This document shows positions 51,062-62,051 of a stretch of DNA of 64,000 bases, piece by piece (the first letter of the stretch is position 1; each line of letters begins with the position of its first letter). Made by a program: the position numbers and the translations under genes. Source of the DNA: Ruminobacter sp. (GTDB lineage Bacteria; Pseudomonadota; Gammaproteobacteria; Enterobacterales; Succinivibrionaceae); assembly GCA_017940385.1 (NCBI GenBank), contig JAGAYS010000005.1:1-64000 (forward strand), given 5' to 3'. The notes under the pieces are model-generated. The model was not told the origin of the DNA. It made no database searches and worked only from the letters and a program-made list of their open reading frames with translations.

Positions 51062-54000
51062 TTACTTCTTGATGTTAAGTCCTGAATGAACCAATTCATG
51101 AAGTTCCTGGATTGAGTGAACTGATGCAGTTTCATCAACCTTGGTATCGTTAGCCATACATGAAGCAAAAGCAGCATTCATGGTAGTGGTATAGGTTACC
51201 TTGTACTGAAGAGCACCGCGACGGAGGGTCTTGGAGTCTTCAATGGCCTTTCTGCCTTCAGTGGTGTTAATGATGTAGTTATACTCATTACTCTTCATGA
51301 AGTCCAGAATGTTAGGTCTTCCTTCGTATACCTTCTTAACCTGACGGCAAGGAATGCCTGCTGCGGAAAGAACCTGATAGGTACCGTGAGTTGCATCAAT
51401 TGTAAAGCCTTCGTTGATAAGTCTCTTACCGAGTTCAGGCAGGCGGTGCTTGTCTGAGTTTCTTACGGACAGCAGAACATGACCGTTTCTCTGAATCTTT
51501 GAGTTGGCACCGAGCTGAGCCTTAGCGAACGCTTCAGGGAATGTTCTTCCGATACCCATAACTTCACCGGTTGATCTCATTTCAGGTCCGAGGAGAGGGT
51601 CAACGCCAGGGAACTTGTTGAACGGAAGAACTACTTCCTTAACAGAGTAGTATGAAGGAATAACTTCCTTGGTTAATCCCTGTTCTTCAAGTGACTGACC
51701 TACCATGATACGGGCTGCAACCTTAGCAAGAGGTACACCGGTAGCCTTAGACACGAACGGAACGGTACGAGCTGCACGAGGGTTTACTTCAATGAGGTAA
51801 ACTTCGTTTTCACGAACCGCGAACTGGGTGTTCATAAGACCTACTACGCCAAGTTCAAGAGCAAGCTTTCTTACCTGATCACGAATCTTGTCCTGAATTT
51901 CAGCGCTTAACTGATATGGAGGGAGAGAACAGCTTGAGTCACCAGAGTGAATACCGCACTGTTCGATGTGTTCCATGATACCGCCGATTACAACGTTCTT
52001 ACCGTCGCATACGGCATCAACGTCAACTTCGGTAGCACTGTCAAGGAACTTGTCCAGAAGTACAGGAGATTCGTTTGAAACCTTAACTGCTTCCTTGAAG
52101 TAGCGACGGAGGTCAACTTCATCATAAACGATTTCCATTGCACGGCCGCCGAGCACGTATGAAGGACGAACAACCAGAGGATAGGTAATCTTCTTGGCTT
52201 CCTCAACAGCTTCTTCAAGAGCGAACACGGTAGCGTTCTTAGGCTGTAACAGGTGTAATCTGTTAACACACTGCTGGAAACGTTCACGGTCTTCCGCACG
52301 GTCGATTGCATCCGGGCTGGTACCGATGATAGGTACACCGGCCTTTTCCAGAGAAAGTGCGAGCTTTAACGGAGTCTGACCACCGAACTGAACAATAACG
52401 CCGTCAGGATTTTCAACACGACAGATTTCCAGTACGTCTTCGAGGGTTACAGGTTCGAAATAAAGTCTGTCTGAAGTATCGTAGTCGGTTGATACGGTTT
52501 CAGGGTTACAGTTAACCATGATGGTTTCGTAACCGTCATGACGTAAAGCCATGGCTGCGTGTACACAGCAGTAGTCGAATTCGATACCCTGACCGATTCT
52601 GTTAGGACCGCCACCGAGAATCATGATCTTCTTCTTGTTTGAAGGAGCTACTTCTGATTCTTCATCGTATGATGAGTACATGTATGAAGTATTGGTTGAG
52701 AATTCTGCAGCACAGGTATCAACACGCTTGAATACAGGGAGCACGCCGAGTCTGTTACGTAACTTTCTGATTTCTCTTTCGGTAGTACCAACCAGCTTGG
52801 CGATTCTGATATCAGAGAAGCCCTTACGCTTGATGGCACGCATGAAATCTTCATCAAGACCTGAAATACCGAGTTCAACAATCTTTTCTTCGTACTTGAT
52901 GAGTTCTTCAATCTGAACGAGGAACCATGGATCGATGTCGGTGTGATACTGAACTTCTTCAAGGCTCATGCCGAGACGGAAAGCATCACCGATGTACCAG
53001 ATGCGGTGAGCGCCGGCATCTTCGAGCTCATGTTCAATGGTGGTACGAGCATCTTCAGCATCAAGCTTAACAATCGGATCGAGACCGCTCTTACCGATTT
53101 CAAGACCGCGGAGAGCCTTCTGCAGTGATTCCTGGAAATTACGGCCGATTGCCATAACTTCACCTACTGACTTCATCTGAGTGGTCAGACGATCATTTGC
53201 CTGCGCAAACTTTTCAAAATTGAAACGAGGTACCTTGGTAACAACGTAGTCAATTGAAGGTTCGAATGATGCAGGAGTCTTGCCTTCGGTAATGTCGTTC
53301 TTGAGTTCATCAAGGGTGTAACCCACGGCAAGCTTTGCGGCAATCTTTGCGATTGGGAAGCCGGTAGCCTTTGAAGCGAGAGCTGATGAACGAGATACGC
53401 GAGGGTTCATTTCAATGATAACCATGCGGCCGTCCTTCGGATTGATACCGAACTGAACGTTGGAACCGCCGGTTTCAACACCGATTTCTCTCAGTACCGC
53501 CATGGAGGCGTTACGCATAATCTGGTATTCCTTATCAGTAAGAGTCTGAGCAGGAGCTACAGTTATGGAGTCACCGGTATGGATACCCATAGGATCGAAG
53601 TTTTCGATTGAACATACGATAATGCAGTTGTCGTTACGGTCACGTACAACTTCCATTTCGTATTCCTTCCAACCGATTAATGATTCATCAATAAGAAGTT
53701 CATGAGTTGGAGAAAGATCCAGACCTCTGTTACAGATTTCTTCGAATTCATCAGGGTTGTAAGCGATACCGCCGCCTGAACCGCCCATGGTGAATGAAGG
53801 TCTGATGATACATGGGAAACCTACTTCCTTCTGTACGGCCCATGCTTCTTCCATGCTGTGAGCGATACCGGCCTTAGGACAGCTTAAACCGATGTTCTTC
53901 ATCGCCTTGTCGAAGCGTTCACGGTCTTCAGCCTTGTCGATTGCATCGGCAGTTGCACCGATCATTTCAACGCCGTACTTCTTCAGTACACCGTTGTTTT

Positions 54001-54307
54001 CGAGGTCAAGGGCACAGTTAAGTGCGGTCTGACCGCCCATGGTAGGAAGGATCGCATCAGGTCTTTCCTTTTCAATAATCTTTTCAACTACCTGCCAGGT
54101 AATTGGCTCGATATAGGTTGCATCAGCCATTTCCGGGTCAGTCATGATGGTAGCTGGGTTTGAGTTAACCAGAATTACGCGGTAACCTTCTTCCCTTAAA
54201 GCCTTACAGGCCTGAGTACCTGAGTAGTCGAATTCGCAGGCCTGACCAATTACTATTGGACCTGCACCCAAAATAAGGATGCTTTTTATGTCTGTACGCT
54301 TTGCCAT
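51062..54307 (-). CDS. carB: Carbamoyl-phosphate synthase large subunit
   Basis: A 1081-residue enzyme that makes carbamoyl phosphate for arginine and pyrimidine synthesis. Two ATP-grasp halves are visible: [22 protein letters not shown] opens the first, and [23 protein letters not shown] the second. The C-terminal 130 residues form the MGS-like allosteric domain ([21 protein letters not shown]). The start follows the carA stop without a gap, so the two are coupled. Codon use here is more biased than in neighbouring accessory genes, as for a highly expressed gene. Confidence 0.97.
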   Translation of the reverse strand: MAKRTDIKSILILGAGPIVIGQACEFDYSGTQACKALREEGYRVILVNSNPATIMTDPEMADATYIEPITWQVVEKIIEKERPDAILPTMGGQTALNCALDLENNGVLKKYGVEMIGATADAIDKAEDRERFDKAMKNIGLSCPKAGIAHSMEEAWAVQKEVGFPCIIRPSFTMGGSGGGIAYNPDEFEEICNRGLDLSPTHELLIDESLIGWKEYEMEVVRDRNDNCIIVCSIENFDPMGIHTGDSITVAPAQTLTDKEYQIMRNASMAVLREIGVETGGSNVQFGINPKDGRMVIIEMNPRVSRSSALASKATGFPIAKIAAKLAVGYTLDELKNDITEGKTPASFEPSIDYVVTKVPRFNFEKFAQANDRLTTQMKSVGEVMAIGRNFQESLQKALRGLEIGKSGLDPIVKLDAEDARTTIEHELEDAGAHRIWYIGDAFRLGMSLEEVQYHTDIDPWFLVQIEELIKYEEKIVELGISGLDEDFMRAIKRKGFSDIRIAKLVGTTEREIRKLRNRLGVLPVFKRVDTCAAEFSTNTSYMYSSYDEESEVAPSNKKKIMILGGGPNRIGQGIEFDYCCVHAAMALRHDGYETIMVNCNPETVSTDYDTSDRLYFEPVTLEDVLEICRVENPDGVIVQFGGQTPLKLALSLEKAGVPIIGTSPDAIDRAEDRERFQQCVNRLHLLQPKNATVFALEEAVEEAKKITYPLVVRPSYVLGGRAMEIVYDEVDLRRYFKEAVKVSNESPVLLDKFLDSATEVDVDAVCDGKNVVIGGIMEHIEQCGIHSGDSSCSLPPYQLSAEIQDKIRDQVRKLALELGVVGLMNTQFAVRENEVYLIEVNPRAARTVPFVSKATGVPLAKVAARIMVGQSLEEQGLTKEVIPSYYSVKEVVLPFNKFPGVDPLLGPEMRSTGEVMGIGRTFPEAFAKAQLGANSKIQRNGHVLLSVRNSDKHRLPELGKRLINEGFTIDATHGTYQVLSAAGIPCRQVKKVYEGRPNILDFMKSNEYNYIINTTEGRKAIEDSKTLRRGALQYKVTYTTTMNAAFASCMANDTKVDETASVHSIQELHELVHSGLNIKK

Positions 54308-55450
54308 TTACTTACCCTGACGATTTGCCTTAATTAAATCTATGAAATGATCGAATAAACCTGCCACGTCATGAGGACCTGGGCTTGCTTCAGGGTGTCC
54401 CTGGAAGCTGAATGCCGGCTTATCGGTTCGTTCAATACCCTGTAAACTGCCATCGAAGAGAGATACGTGCGTTACCTTCAGGCATGAAGGAAGAGTATCC
54501 TTGTCTACGGCAAATCCGTGGTTCTGAGATGAAATCATTACGGTATTGTCGGCAAGATCCTTTACAGGATGGTTTGCACCGTGGTGACCAAACTTCATCT
54601 TAACGGTCTTGGCACCGCTGGCGAGACCGAGAAGCTGATGACCGAGACAGATACCGAATGTAGGAATGTTGTGATCAAGGATTTCCCTGATTGCATTCTG
54701 AGCATAGGTACATGGTTCAGGATCTCCCGGACCGTTTGAAAGGAATACGCCGTCCGGATTCATTGCCAGAACTTCAGAAGCAGGAGTTGTTGCAGGAACA
54801 ACTGTTAAACGGCAGCCTCTGTCGGCAAGCATTCTTAAAATGTTTCTCTTCACGCCGAAGTCGTATGCAACAACGTGATAAGGTAAATCTTCAGCCTTCT
54901 GTTCCTTGTGACCGTGGCCGAGTGACCAGGTACCCTGAGTCCATTCATACGGAGCGTCACATGTTACTTCCTTTGCAAGATCCATTCCCTTAAGTCCAGG
55001 GAATTCTTTGGCGCGGCGTAAGGCCTCTTCTTCATTCAGATCATCACATGATAAAATGCAACCGGCCTGAGCGCCCTTTTCACGAAGGATTCTGGTAAGC
55101 TTGCGGGTATCGATGTCACAGATGCCTACTACATTGTGCTTAACGAGATAATCTGAAAGAGAGCTCTGACTTCTAAAGTTAGAAGCTAACAGAGGAAGAT
55201 CGCGGATTACTAAACCCTGAGGATGAATTTTTGGAGACTCCTCATCTTCTTCGTTACAACCATAATTACCGATATGAGGATATGTGAGTGTTACTATCTG
55301 TCTGGAATATGAAGGATCGGTCAAAATTTCCTGATATCCAGTCATTGAAGTATTGAATACTACTTCACCTACGGCGCAGCCTTTAGCGCCAAATGAAACA
55401 CCCCTGAATACTGTGCCATCTTCCAACACTAGTAATGCAGAATGAGTCAA
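54308..55450 (-). CDS. carA: Carbamoyl-phosphate synthase small subunit (glutaminase)
   Basis: A 380-residue glutamine amidotransferase that supplies ammonia to CarB. The class I amidotransferase triad lies in [13 protein letters not shown] (nucleophile Cys) and [13 protein letters not shown] (His and the following acidic motif). The N-terminal domain begins [13 protein letters not shown] as usual. The gene is complete and directly precedes carB. Its promoter lies in the AT-rich region upstream of 55450; no clear ArgR box was found by eye. Confidence 0.97.
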   Translation of the reverse strand: MTHSALLVLEDGTVFRGVSFGAKGCAVGEVVFNTSMTGYQEILTDPSYSRQIVTLTYPHIGNYGCNEEDEESPKIHPQGLVIRDLPLLASNFRSQSSLSDYLVKHNVVGICDIDTRKLTRILREKGAQAGCILSCDDLNEEEALRRAKEFPGLKGMDLAKEVTCDAPYEWTQGTWSLGHGHKEQKAEDLPYHVVAYDFGVKRNILRMLADRGCRLTVVPATTPASEVLAMNPDGVFLSNGPGDPEPCTYAQNAIREILDHNIPTFGICLGHQLLGLASGAKTVKMKFGHHGANHPVKDLADNTVMISSQNHGFAVDKDTLPSCLKVTHVSLFDGSLQGIERTDKPAFSFQGHPEASPGPHDVAGLFDHFIDLIKANRQGK

Positions 55451-55849
55451 GATGACCTCCGGAATACTTATTTTTACTACTTTATGAAATAAAATTTCTG
55501 TTATTGGGCATAAAAGAATGCGTCAATAACAAAAATCTTGTTAAATCTTAAGCATTTTATACTATTAACTATTTTTATCAAGATAAAAATGCAAACCGCT
55601 TCACGTTTTATGTTTTTTTGAACGACAGTCAGAAAAGGTAAACAGTGACCGCATACATTTTTCGGACAGCAGTAAAAAAAGGAATGCTGATACTCTGAGT
55701 AACGGGACGTCAGACGGGAAGTCGGAACCGGATCCGCCGCATGCTCACGCACATGAAAACAATCCGGGAATCCGACACCTGCGGGGCAGGACGAATTCCC
55801 GGATTAACTGTCTGCATAAGCCGTACAGGCTGACGTCAGATAATTCAGA
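55451..55849. other. Intergenic region of about 400 bp upstream of carAB
   Basis: AT-rich next to carA, where its promoter must be, and more GC-rich toward the peptidase gene. A minus-strand 83-codon frame at 55501-55752 has no ribosome site. No RNA element recognised. Confidence 0.45.
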
Positions 55850-57268
55850 CTACTTGTAGAAGGCAAGAACAGCCCTGTAGAGACTGTAAATGTCGTACTT
55901 TGCAGCCAGCTCGAACGGAGAATGCATTGCAAGAATAGGCACGCCGAGGTCAACCACGTTGATGTCGAATTTTGCAATGTAGAGTGCCACGGTTCCGCCA
56001 CCGCCGGCATCAACCGCTCCAAGCTCACCAATCTGCCAGCTTACGTTGTTTCTGTCAAAAATACCGGTCACGAGAGCCATCAGCTCGGCGCTGGCGTCAT
56101 TGCTTCCTGACTTACCTCTGGCACCGGTGTATTTTGTGATTACGCAACCCCTGTTCAGCTGACAGCTGTTCTGTTTGTCGTAAACCCCGGCAAACACAGG
56201 GTCATAGGCGGCATCAACATCGGTTGATAGAGCATTTGAGGCACGCAGTACCGTATTGACGTTTCCGCCCATTAACTCGGTAAGATCCTCAATGAAATTA
56301 AGCATGAAGTCTGAGCTCATGCCAGTAGGACCGTATGAACCGATTTCCTCCTTGTCGGCAAAAACGGTAAGAGTGGTAAATTCCGGCTTTTCGGTTTCAA
56401 GCTCTGCCATGAACGCACCGAAGGCACATACGCGGTCGTCCTGACCGTATGATCCCACAAGACTTCTGTCAAGGCCAACGTCTCTTGCCTTATATGCAGG
56501 AACAAGAGAAAGCTCGGCGGTAAGGAAATCCTTTTCGGTAAAGCCGTATTTTTCATTCAGGAGACGCAGCAGGTTAAGCTTCACTCCTTCCTTAATTTCC
56601 TCTTCCTCGTCATCGATGAAAGGAATGGTTGCGGCAATTGCCCTGAGCTCCTCACCTTTTATGCCGTCCTTGAGCTTGCGTTCGTTCTGTTCCTGTCCGA
56701 GATGAGGAAGAAGGTCGGTAATATAGAGAACCGGATCCGCAGGATCTTCACCTACTGATACATTAATTGATGAACCGTCAGGTTTTACCACCACACCGTG
56801 AAGTGCAAGAGGGATTGTCACCCACTGATACTTTCTTATACCGCCGTAGTAGTGTGTCTTAAGATAAGCTATGCCGCTGTCTTCAGAAACAGGAAAAGGC
56901 TTGAGATCCAGTCTTGGGGAATCAACGTGTGACACGGTAATTCTTAAACCGTCGTTTATCGGTCTTGAACCGACGGTACACATAATGAGGGATTTCTTTC
57001 TGTTTATGAAAAAGAGCTTGTCCCCCTGCTTAAGCTTACCGTTTCCCTTTTTCAGTTCTTCAGCCACGGAACCGAATTCAACATAACCGTAATCCTTAAG
57101 GAATGAACCGGCATAGTTTACAAACTCCCTTTCCGTCTTGCAGTTATCCAGATAAACCTTATACTTTTCGGCAAAAGCATTTACGGCTTCTGCATCATTA
57201 TCCTTGTTTTTATAGGCAACGGGAAAATCCCATAACAGTTCTTTCTGCAGATTCTTTGCTTCAGACAT
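55850..57268 (-). CDS. M18-family aminopeptidase
   Basis: A 472-residue cytosolic dinuclear zinc aminopeptidase, probably forming a tetrahedral dodecamer as others in the family. Zinc and catalytic motifs are SHVDSPRLDLKP, DDRVCAF, DKEEIGSYGPTG, STDVDAAYDP and MHSPFELAAKYD near the C-terminus. It trims N-terminal residues, often acidic, from peptides. It appears monocistronic. Length is normal for the bacterial branch. Confidence 0.94.
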   Translation of the reverse strand: MSEAKNLQKELLWDFPVAYKNKDNDAEAVNAFAEKYKVYLDNCKTEREFVNYAGSFLKDYGYVEFGSVAEELKKGNGKLKQGDKLFFINRKKSLIMCTVGSRPINDGLRITVSHVDSPRLDLKPFPVSEDSGIAYLKTHYYGGIRKYQWVTIPLALHGVVVKPDGSSINVSVGEDPADPVLYITDLLPHLGQEQNERKLKDGIKGEELRAIAATIPFIDDEEEEIKEGVKLNLLRLLNEKYGFTEKDFLTAELSLVPAYKARDVGLDRSLVGSYGQDDRVCAFGAFMAELETEKPEFTTLTVFADKEEIGSYGPTGMSSDFMLNFIEDLTELMGGNVNTVLRASNALSTDVDAAYDPVFAGVYDKQNSCQLNRGCVITKYTGARGKSGSNDASAELMALVTGIFDRNNVSWQIGELGAVDAGGGGTVALYIAKFDINVVDLGVPILAMHSPFELAAKYDIYSLYRAVLAFYK

Positions 57269-57620
57269 ATTTTTTCTCCTGAATTGGTTTCACATATAAA
57301 GACATGGGGGCTGTTCCGAACGTAATCAAGTAAAAAATTACGCCACTTTAAAACACGGGTACAAACCGTCAGCATCCGCCCGGAGAGCCTGATTTTCCGC
57401 CACCGGCAAGCCTCCCCGCAAAGTCCTGTTTTCAGTGCAATTTAACACATATTCCACATCATTATATGTTTTGTTTGATATCACACGTTTTCCAAAAATA
57501 ATAAGTTTACGTGTATCACGTTTTTATAAAAGATGCTATAATCCGCGCCATCATGAATAACACATGATATCTATTTAATAATAATTACAAATATATATTT
57601 ATCTCCTTTTGGAAACTTAC
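57269..57620. other. Divergent intergenic region of about 350 bp
   Basis: Between the peptidase gene (minus) and the small exported OB-fold gene (plus). Contains ACGTG-TAT-CACGT, a perfect palindrome at 57509-57521, and a TATAAT at 57537-57542 listed as a promoter. Confidence 0.5.
57509..57542 (+). promoter_or_regulatory. Candidate promoter with adjoining palindrome
   Basis: TATAAT at 57537-57542 is a perfect -10 hexamer. The palindrome ACGTGTATCACGT at 57509-57521 covers the -35 position, so it may be an operator. The start codon of the OB-fold gene lies 79 bp downstream. Confidence 0.4.
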
Positions 57621-57941
57621 ATGAAAAACAAACTAATATTCTCAACCCTGTTGCTGAGTTCCACGGCTCAGGCGGGAATTTCCACGGTTGATGCCGAACA
57701 TCATATCGGGGAATTCCAGACCGTGTGCGGTTATGTGGCCGATGTGGTTCCGGGCAGACATCAGACATTCATCAACTTTGACAGAAACTATCCGAATCAG
57801 ACCTTTACCGTTTACATTAATCAGAACGGTTACGGTAACCTGCATAAATTCAAGTCAAAGCACGTATGTGCCGACGGCGTGATTACCAGGTACAAAACCA
57901 CTCCTGAAATTGTCAATCCGGACAGTATCTACATCCAGTAA
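57621..57941 (+). CDS. Small exported OB-fold-like protein
   Basis: A 106-residue protein with a signal peptide (about 1-18, ending SSTAQA). The mature 88 residues contain FQTVCGYVADVV, HQTFINFDRNYPNQTFTVYI and KHVCADGVITRY, the strand order and TFxNFxxxYPNQxFTxxI signature of small OB-fold nucleic-acid-binding domains that occur alone or beside nucleases. Two Cys could form a disulfide in the periplasm. GGAAAC precedes the ATG. No nuclease domain is attached. A strong terminator follows, so it is a single-gene unit. Confidence 0.72.
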   Translation: MKNKLIFSTLLLSSTAQAGISTVDAEHHIGEFQTVCGYVADVVPGRHQTFINFDRNYPNQTFTVYINQNGYGNLHKFKSKHVCADGVITRYKTTPEIVNPDSIYIQ

Positions 57942-57967
57942 GTTAAGAATTATACTTACATGATTGC

Positions 57968-58002
57968 AAAAAGAGCGAACACCGCTGTGTTCGCTCTTTT
58001 TT
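57968..58002 (+). terminator. Strong rho-independent terminator
   Basis: AAAAAGAGCGAACAC pairs with GTGTTCGCTCTTTTT across a CGCT loop. It has A/T runs on both sides, so it may be bidirectional and could also end kdsD. Confidence 0.88.
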
Positions 58003-58078
58003 ATACCCTGTCGGTTTCCGGAACCGGAAAACGCTTAAATGTGAGATAATCCGGCCGGAAATACCCTGTCTTAAAACA

Positions 58079-59038
58079 CTATTTTCTTATGCCTGACTGG
58101 AACAGGTCGTGAATGTTGAAGGCTCCCACCACCCTATTGTCGTCATCCACGACAACCAGTGCGGTGATCTTTTTTTCCTCCATGAGGACAAGAGAATCAT
58201 AAGCCATCTGATCCGGCTTTACCGTATAGCATCCCTTTCTGATAAAATCACTTACAAGTGCAGTTCTGAAATCAAAACCGCGTGTAAGCGCTCTTCTGAT
58301 GTCACCGTCCGTAAATACGCCGTAAAGTTTACCATCCTTATCAAGCACGATGACAAAACCGAGTTTCTTCTCACTGACCTCCAGAACAGCCTCACCCAGA
58401 GTATTGTCGAGTCCGGTGAACGGAATCTCTGCACCCACGTGCATTACATTTTCGTTATGCACGAGAAGCCTGCGTCCTAGAGCTCCGCCGGGATGGCTTG
58501 CCGCGAAGTCAACCGGAGTAAAATTATTTCTTTCGGCAAGAGCAATGGCCAGACCATCACCCAAAACCATGGTGGCGGTCGTGCTGGATGTCGGAGCCAG
58601 ATTAAGCTTGCCCGCTTCTTCGGTAATGTAGGTACACAGGTGTACGTCCGAAATCAGCGCCATGGATGACTGAGGCTTAGAAGTAATGGTGATAACCTTA
58701 ATTCCCCTGCTTTTTACGATAGGCAGAATGGTCATGATTTCAGAGCTTTCTCCGGAATGGGAGATTGCTATCACCAGATCCTTTTCCTGAATCATGCCGA
58801 GATCACCGTGACAGGCTTCTCCGGGATGAACGAAAAACGCAGGTGTTCCGGTGCTTGCCATGGTGGCCGCAATCTTTGAAGCCACGTGACCTGATTTACC
58901 CACGCCGGTAACTACTATTTTACCTTCACATGACTGAATCAGATCCAGAGCCTTCTGATACTCAGGCTCATCAAGATGACCGGCCATAACCTTAAGATGT
59001 TCTATTTCTTTTTCCACTACTTCTTTAATGGTATTCAT
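58079..59038 (-). CDS. kdsD: D-arabinose 5-phosphate isomerase
   Basis: A 319-residue enzyme that makes arabinose 5-phosphate for Kdo, the inner-core LPS sugar. The SIS domain covers about 35-170 (TGVGKSGHVASKIAATMASTGTPAFFVHPGEACHGDLG), with two CBS domains from about 205 to 319 (MHVGAEIPFTGLD and YGVFTDGDIRRAL). It is the classic KdsD architecture. No other LPS genes are next to it here. The start ATG fits the usual MNTIKEVVEKEIE beginning. Confidence 0.95.
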   Translation of the reverse strand: MNTIKEVVEKEIEHLKVMAGHLDEPEYQKALDLIQSCEGKIVVTGVGKSGHVASKIAATMASTGTPAFFVHPGEACHGDLGMIQEKDLVIAISHSGESSEIMTILPIVKSRGIKVITITSKPQSSMALISDVHLCTYITEEAGKLNLAPTSSTTATMVLGDGLAIALAERNNFTPVDFAASHPGGALGRRLLVHNENVMHVGAEIPFTGLDNTLGEAVLEVSEKKLGFVIVLDKDGKLYGVFTDGDIRRALTRGFDFRTALVSDFIRKGCYTVKPDQMAYDSLVLMEEKKITALVVVDDDNRVVGAFNIHDLFQSGIRK

Positions 59039-59379
59039 CCGAATTCCCTACTCAGTATAAAAATCCTGTTCTGATTGTACCATAACGATAACGCACCTGT
59101 ATCAACGCATTGCAAAATGCCGGATAAAACAAGGTAAATTCCGCTGAATTGAAATGATTTTTCCGGATTAACGGTACTGAAGGCATATTTACCTGCAGCG
59201 TATGACTTCACTTACTTAATATGAAAACGTTTCATGTTTTAACAGATAAAAATTTATTTGTTTTTAATGCCAAAATATTAACAAATAAAACACATTTAAT
59301 ATACAATATTACGGCTATGATATGGCCAACAATTTAGAAATTATGATTAACACATTGATTTTTCAATCGGGATAACAAC
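59039..59379. other. Divergent AT-rich intergenic region of about 340 bp
   Basis: Between kdsD (minus) and the lipoprotein operon (plus). Very AT-rich from 59,220 to 59,350; GAAAACGTTTC at about 59,222-59,232 is a short palindrome. No gene or RNA seen. Confidence 0.45.
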
Positions 59380-60087
59380 ATGAAAAAAACATCACTGCTG
59401 TGCGCCCTGGCTTCATCCGTCATTATCTCCGGATGCGCAGGTACACATCTTTCAACTGAGGAAGTTCATCAGTTCAGTCTGAATCACGACACCGAAGCTA
59501 CTGTAAAATCAAAGCTCGGGGAGCCTTGGGAAACATTCAAGGCCGTAAATGAGGACGAAATGAAGGAGGCGATCTCAAATCTGCCGGAAATCAATACATC
59601 AGACTACATTCACAGACTTGGCGTATACACATTCAGTTTCAGTCCTTTACTCAGCCACGATAACGCATATTTTGAGCTTAACATTTTTGCATACACACCT
59701 AACGGAGTTCTGCAAGACGTAGCCGAATACACATGTTTTACTCAAAAGGGATGTGAGGATATTCTTGAATCAGAAAAGCAGAAATACGCCGTTGAGGACT
59801 GGAAAAAACTCAATGAGGACGTAAAAGCTATCATCAAGGATAAAAAACAGAAACAGCTCCTTGCCGAAAAACAGAAAAAAGCTGATGAAGAAAGAAAAAG
59901 ACGTCTTGCTCTGGCTAAAGCCGCAAACGTAAAAAAGAAGTCGGAAGCCGCATCAGCAGGAACCGTCACTGCAGGAACGGTACAGAAAACCGTAAAAACC
60001 GAAATAACCGCAACTCCGGCAGTACCGGCCCCCGCCTCAACTGCTGAACAGCCAAAAACTGCAGTCCGCAGAAACATCAGTCTCTGA
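59380..60087 (+). CDS. Lipoprotein with BamE/SmpA-like N-terminus and Lys-rich tail
   Basis: A 235-residue lipoprotein; the lipobox is IISGC (Cys19). LSTEEVHQFSLNHDTEATVKSKLGEPWETF has the pattern of SmpA/BamE-type domains, which begin with a helix and then a G-x-P turn. Residues 130-190 form a highly charged helix (KDKKQKQLLAEKQKKADEER), and the tail is Ala/Thr/Pro-rich like a periplasmic linker. It heads a three-gene operon of envelope proteins. The sequence does not match a full BamE, and its task is unknown. Confidence 0.72.
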   Translation: MKKTSLLCALASSVIISGCAGTHLSTEEVHQFSLNHDTEATVKSKLGEPWETFKAVNEDEMKEAISNLPEINTSDYIHRLGVYTFSFSPLLSHDNAYFELNIFAYTPNGVLQDVAEYTCFTQKGCEDILESEKQKYAVEDWKKLNEDVKAIIKDKKQKQLLAEKQKKADEERKRRLALAKAANVKKKSEAASAGTVTAGTVQKTVKTEITATPAVPAPASTAEQPKTAVRRNISL

Positions 60088-60147
60088 TGTCCGGCAAACT
60101 TCAACACAACAGATTAGAACAGATTATAAAACGACAAAGGAAAAAAC

Positions 60148-61053
60148 GTGAACATCAGTAAATTATTACCTGCGTTCGGTGCATGCCTGCCGCTTTTTCT
60201 CACAGGATGCGGGGATCCGACTCTTGACCTCAGCGGCAATAAGGAAGAACAGAATAAAAGTCTTGTTGACGTGGTGAAAAGCTATGACAGTGAGGACAAG
60301 ATAGCCTTCCTGTCATGGTACAAAGGCACCGATTCTCAGAACAGGATCATAGATGGAAGAAAAGCTTCCGAAATCATGAAAATCATTAGGGATGACTGGA
60401 AGAAAGACTATATCAGCAGTCAGTTCAATTCGAAGCATATCAATTTTCAGATGCACATGCTATCCGATAACGTCAAAACCGGATGCGAACCTCAGGAACC
60501 TCAGGAAAACGTTAATCAGCTCGAAATAGAAAGACGCCAGAAAGCCCAAAAGGATGCCGAGCTCTTCAGCAATATCGATTTTTCCTGTGTACTCAATCCT
60601 AACAAAGCCCAATCCTTGCTGGTTACCATAAAGAACGGCAACACTCAGTCCCTCAGCAGTTTCTCCCTGTCCGTTGACGACAGCTACGCAGGTGAAACCA
60701 AAATATCCGGCGGTATTGCTCCGGGGGAAACATCCACACTGGAAATTGAATCATATGCAGCAAGGAAAATGAAAGAAGGTTATGAATGCCATCTCAGCTC
60801 GTTAACCTTCTATGAAGCTGACGGCAGCACATACGGCATCAACGTCTATAATAAATACCATGATCCGTATGTAATCTGGGATCTTCCGGACTATGAGGAT
60901 TTTGTTAAGGAAAGAACCGCCTACTACGAAGAACTGGCCGGCAAAAAAGAAGCATGTGCAGTTATCGGTGAAGCCACCGGAAAATTATCTGCTGAAGCCA
61001 TTAAAAAGGCAGAAGTACTTAGTGGCATTTCAATTAATGAGGAGCAGAAATAA
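60148..61053 (+). CDS. Lipoprotein of unknown function (DUF6694-like N-terminus)
   Basis: A 301-residue lipoprotein that uses a GTG start with AAAGGA upstream. The lipobox is LFLTGC (Cys21). Residues 24-80 (LDLSGNKEEQNKSLVDVVKSYDSEDK, then IIDGRKASEIMK) resemble the DUF6694 lipoprotein family. A Cys pair around residues 112-148 and a beta-rich region from about 150 to 235 follow. It overlaps the next gene by one base (TAATG), so the genes are translationally coupled. Role unknown. Confidence 0.72.
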   Translation: MNISKLLPAFGACLPLFLTGCGDPTLDLSGNKEEQNKSLVDVVKSYDSEDKIAFLSWYKGTDSQNRIIDGRKASEIMKIIRDDWKKDYISSQFNSKHINFQMHMLSDNVKTGCEPQEPQENVNQLEIERRQKAQKDAELFSNIDFSCVLNPNKAQSLLVTIKNGNTQSLSSFSLSVDDSYAGETKISGGIAPGETSTLEIESYAARKMKEGYECHLSSLTFYEADGSTYGINVYNKYHDPYVIWDLPDYEDFVKERTAYYEELAGKKEACAVIGEATGKLSAEAIKKAEVLSGISINEEQK

Positions 61054-62051
61054 TGAATATCAGAAATTTTGGTCTTTCACTGACAATATCAGCTCTTCTG
61101 TCCGGACTAACTATTCCTGCTTTTGCAGACAGTAACAAAGAAGAAGCAGAACGGGAACTTAAGCAGATCGAAAGCGAATACAAGGCTTTTGAAAAAAAGC
61201 TTAAGGAGTCAGAAAACAAAGAAATCAACGCTAGAACGATTTCCAAAATCAAGGCCGCCATGCTTACCTCAGAAAAGGCTCACAATGATGACGTAAAGAA
61301 ACTAATGGCCTTTTTCGGACCTAACGAAGAATTCACGTCTTTCATAAACAAAACCATGGGCAACATGAGCGATGACGAACTCATCAATGTAGCCAAGGGC
61401 GATCTCAGACGCAACATGGAAAATATCGGTGACGTTACTCAGAAAATCAATGATGGTAAGAAGGCAGAGGAAATTCTTGATGCAACTGAAAAGCTGCAAA
61501 AGGCAGCCGAAAAGATTGCAAATAATTTTCCGGCACGCAGCTACGATCTGGATAATCTGATTTATCAGGACTATGTAAACAGCAAACTCGGACAGTTAAA
61601 CGTGAAACTGGATAAAATACCGGATGATCCGAAATCCATTTCCCTTACGTTCAGCAACAAGACCGACCTGCTGTCATTCACGAACATCAGCATGACCATT
61701 GAAATCAAGGGCGAAGGAAGGGATGTTCCGTACTATAGTGTTAAAAACATCCAGTATCCTTTCCTCACTCCGTTAAAACCGGGAGAAGAGAGACAGGAAA
61801 TCATTTCCTGCCGCACCGACTGTCAGAAAGCTTTTTCTCATGAGAACGCCTACGGAGCCATTGACGTTACCGAAAGTTACGCAAGAGTAAAGAACTCCAA
61901 CCGGATGCTTTATCTTCGCAAGGCTACGGACTGGGACAAGAGCGTCAATGCTAGAAAGCTGAAGGACATCTCAGAACGCAGGGAAAAGATTGTTGCGGCA
62001 GTTAAACTTTACGAAGAGGAAAAGAACAAACTCGAAACTCTGCTCAAGTAA
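61053..62051 (+). CDS. Exported coiled-coil protein of unknown function
   Basis: A 332-residue protein with a signal peptide (about 1-25, ending IPAFA). Residues 28-65 and 110-160 are long charged helices; the central part from about 185 to 270 is beta-rich and ends in a Cys pair (SCRTDCQKAF). GAGGAG precedes the ATG, which overlaps the stop of the preceding lipoprotein gene. The central region has a similar beta-type outline to the lipoprotein encoded upstream (both contain an S-L-T/V-F/I-x-N strand and a G-E turn), so the two may be distant relatives. Function is unknown. Confidence 0.7.
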   Translation: MNIRNFGLSLTISALLSGLTIPAFADSNKEEAERELKQIESEYKAFEKKLKESENKEINARTISKIKAAMLTSEKAHNDDVKKLMAFFGPNEEFTSFINKTMGNMSDDELINVAKGDLRRNMENIGDVTQKINDGKKAEEILDATEKLQKAAEKIANNFPARSYDLDNLIYQDYVNSKLGQLNVKLDKIPDDPKSISLTFSNKTDLLSFTNISMTIEIKGEGRDVPYYSVKNIQYPFLTPLKPGEERQEIISCRTDCQKAFSHENAYGAIDVTESYARVKNSNRMLYLRKATDWDKSVNARKLKDISERREKIVAAVKLYEEEKNKLETLLK

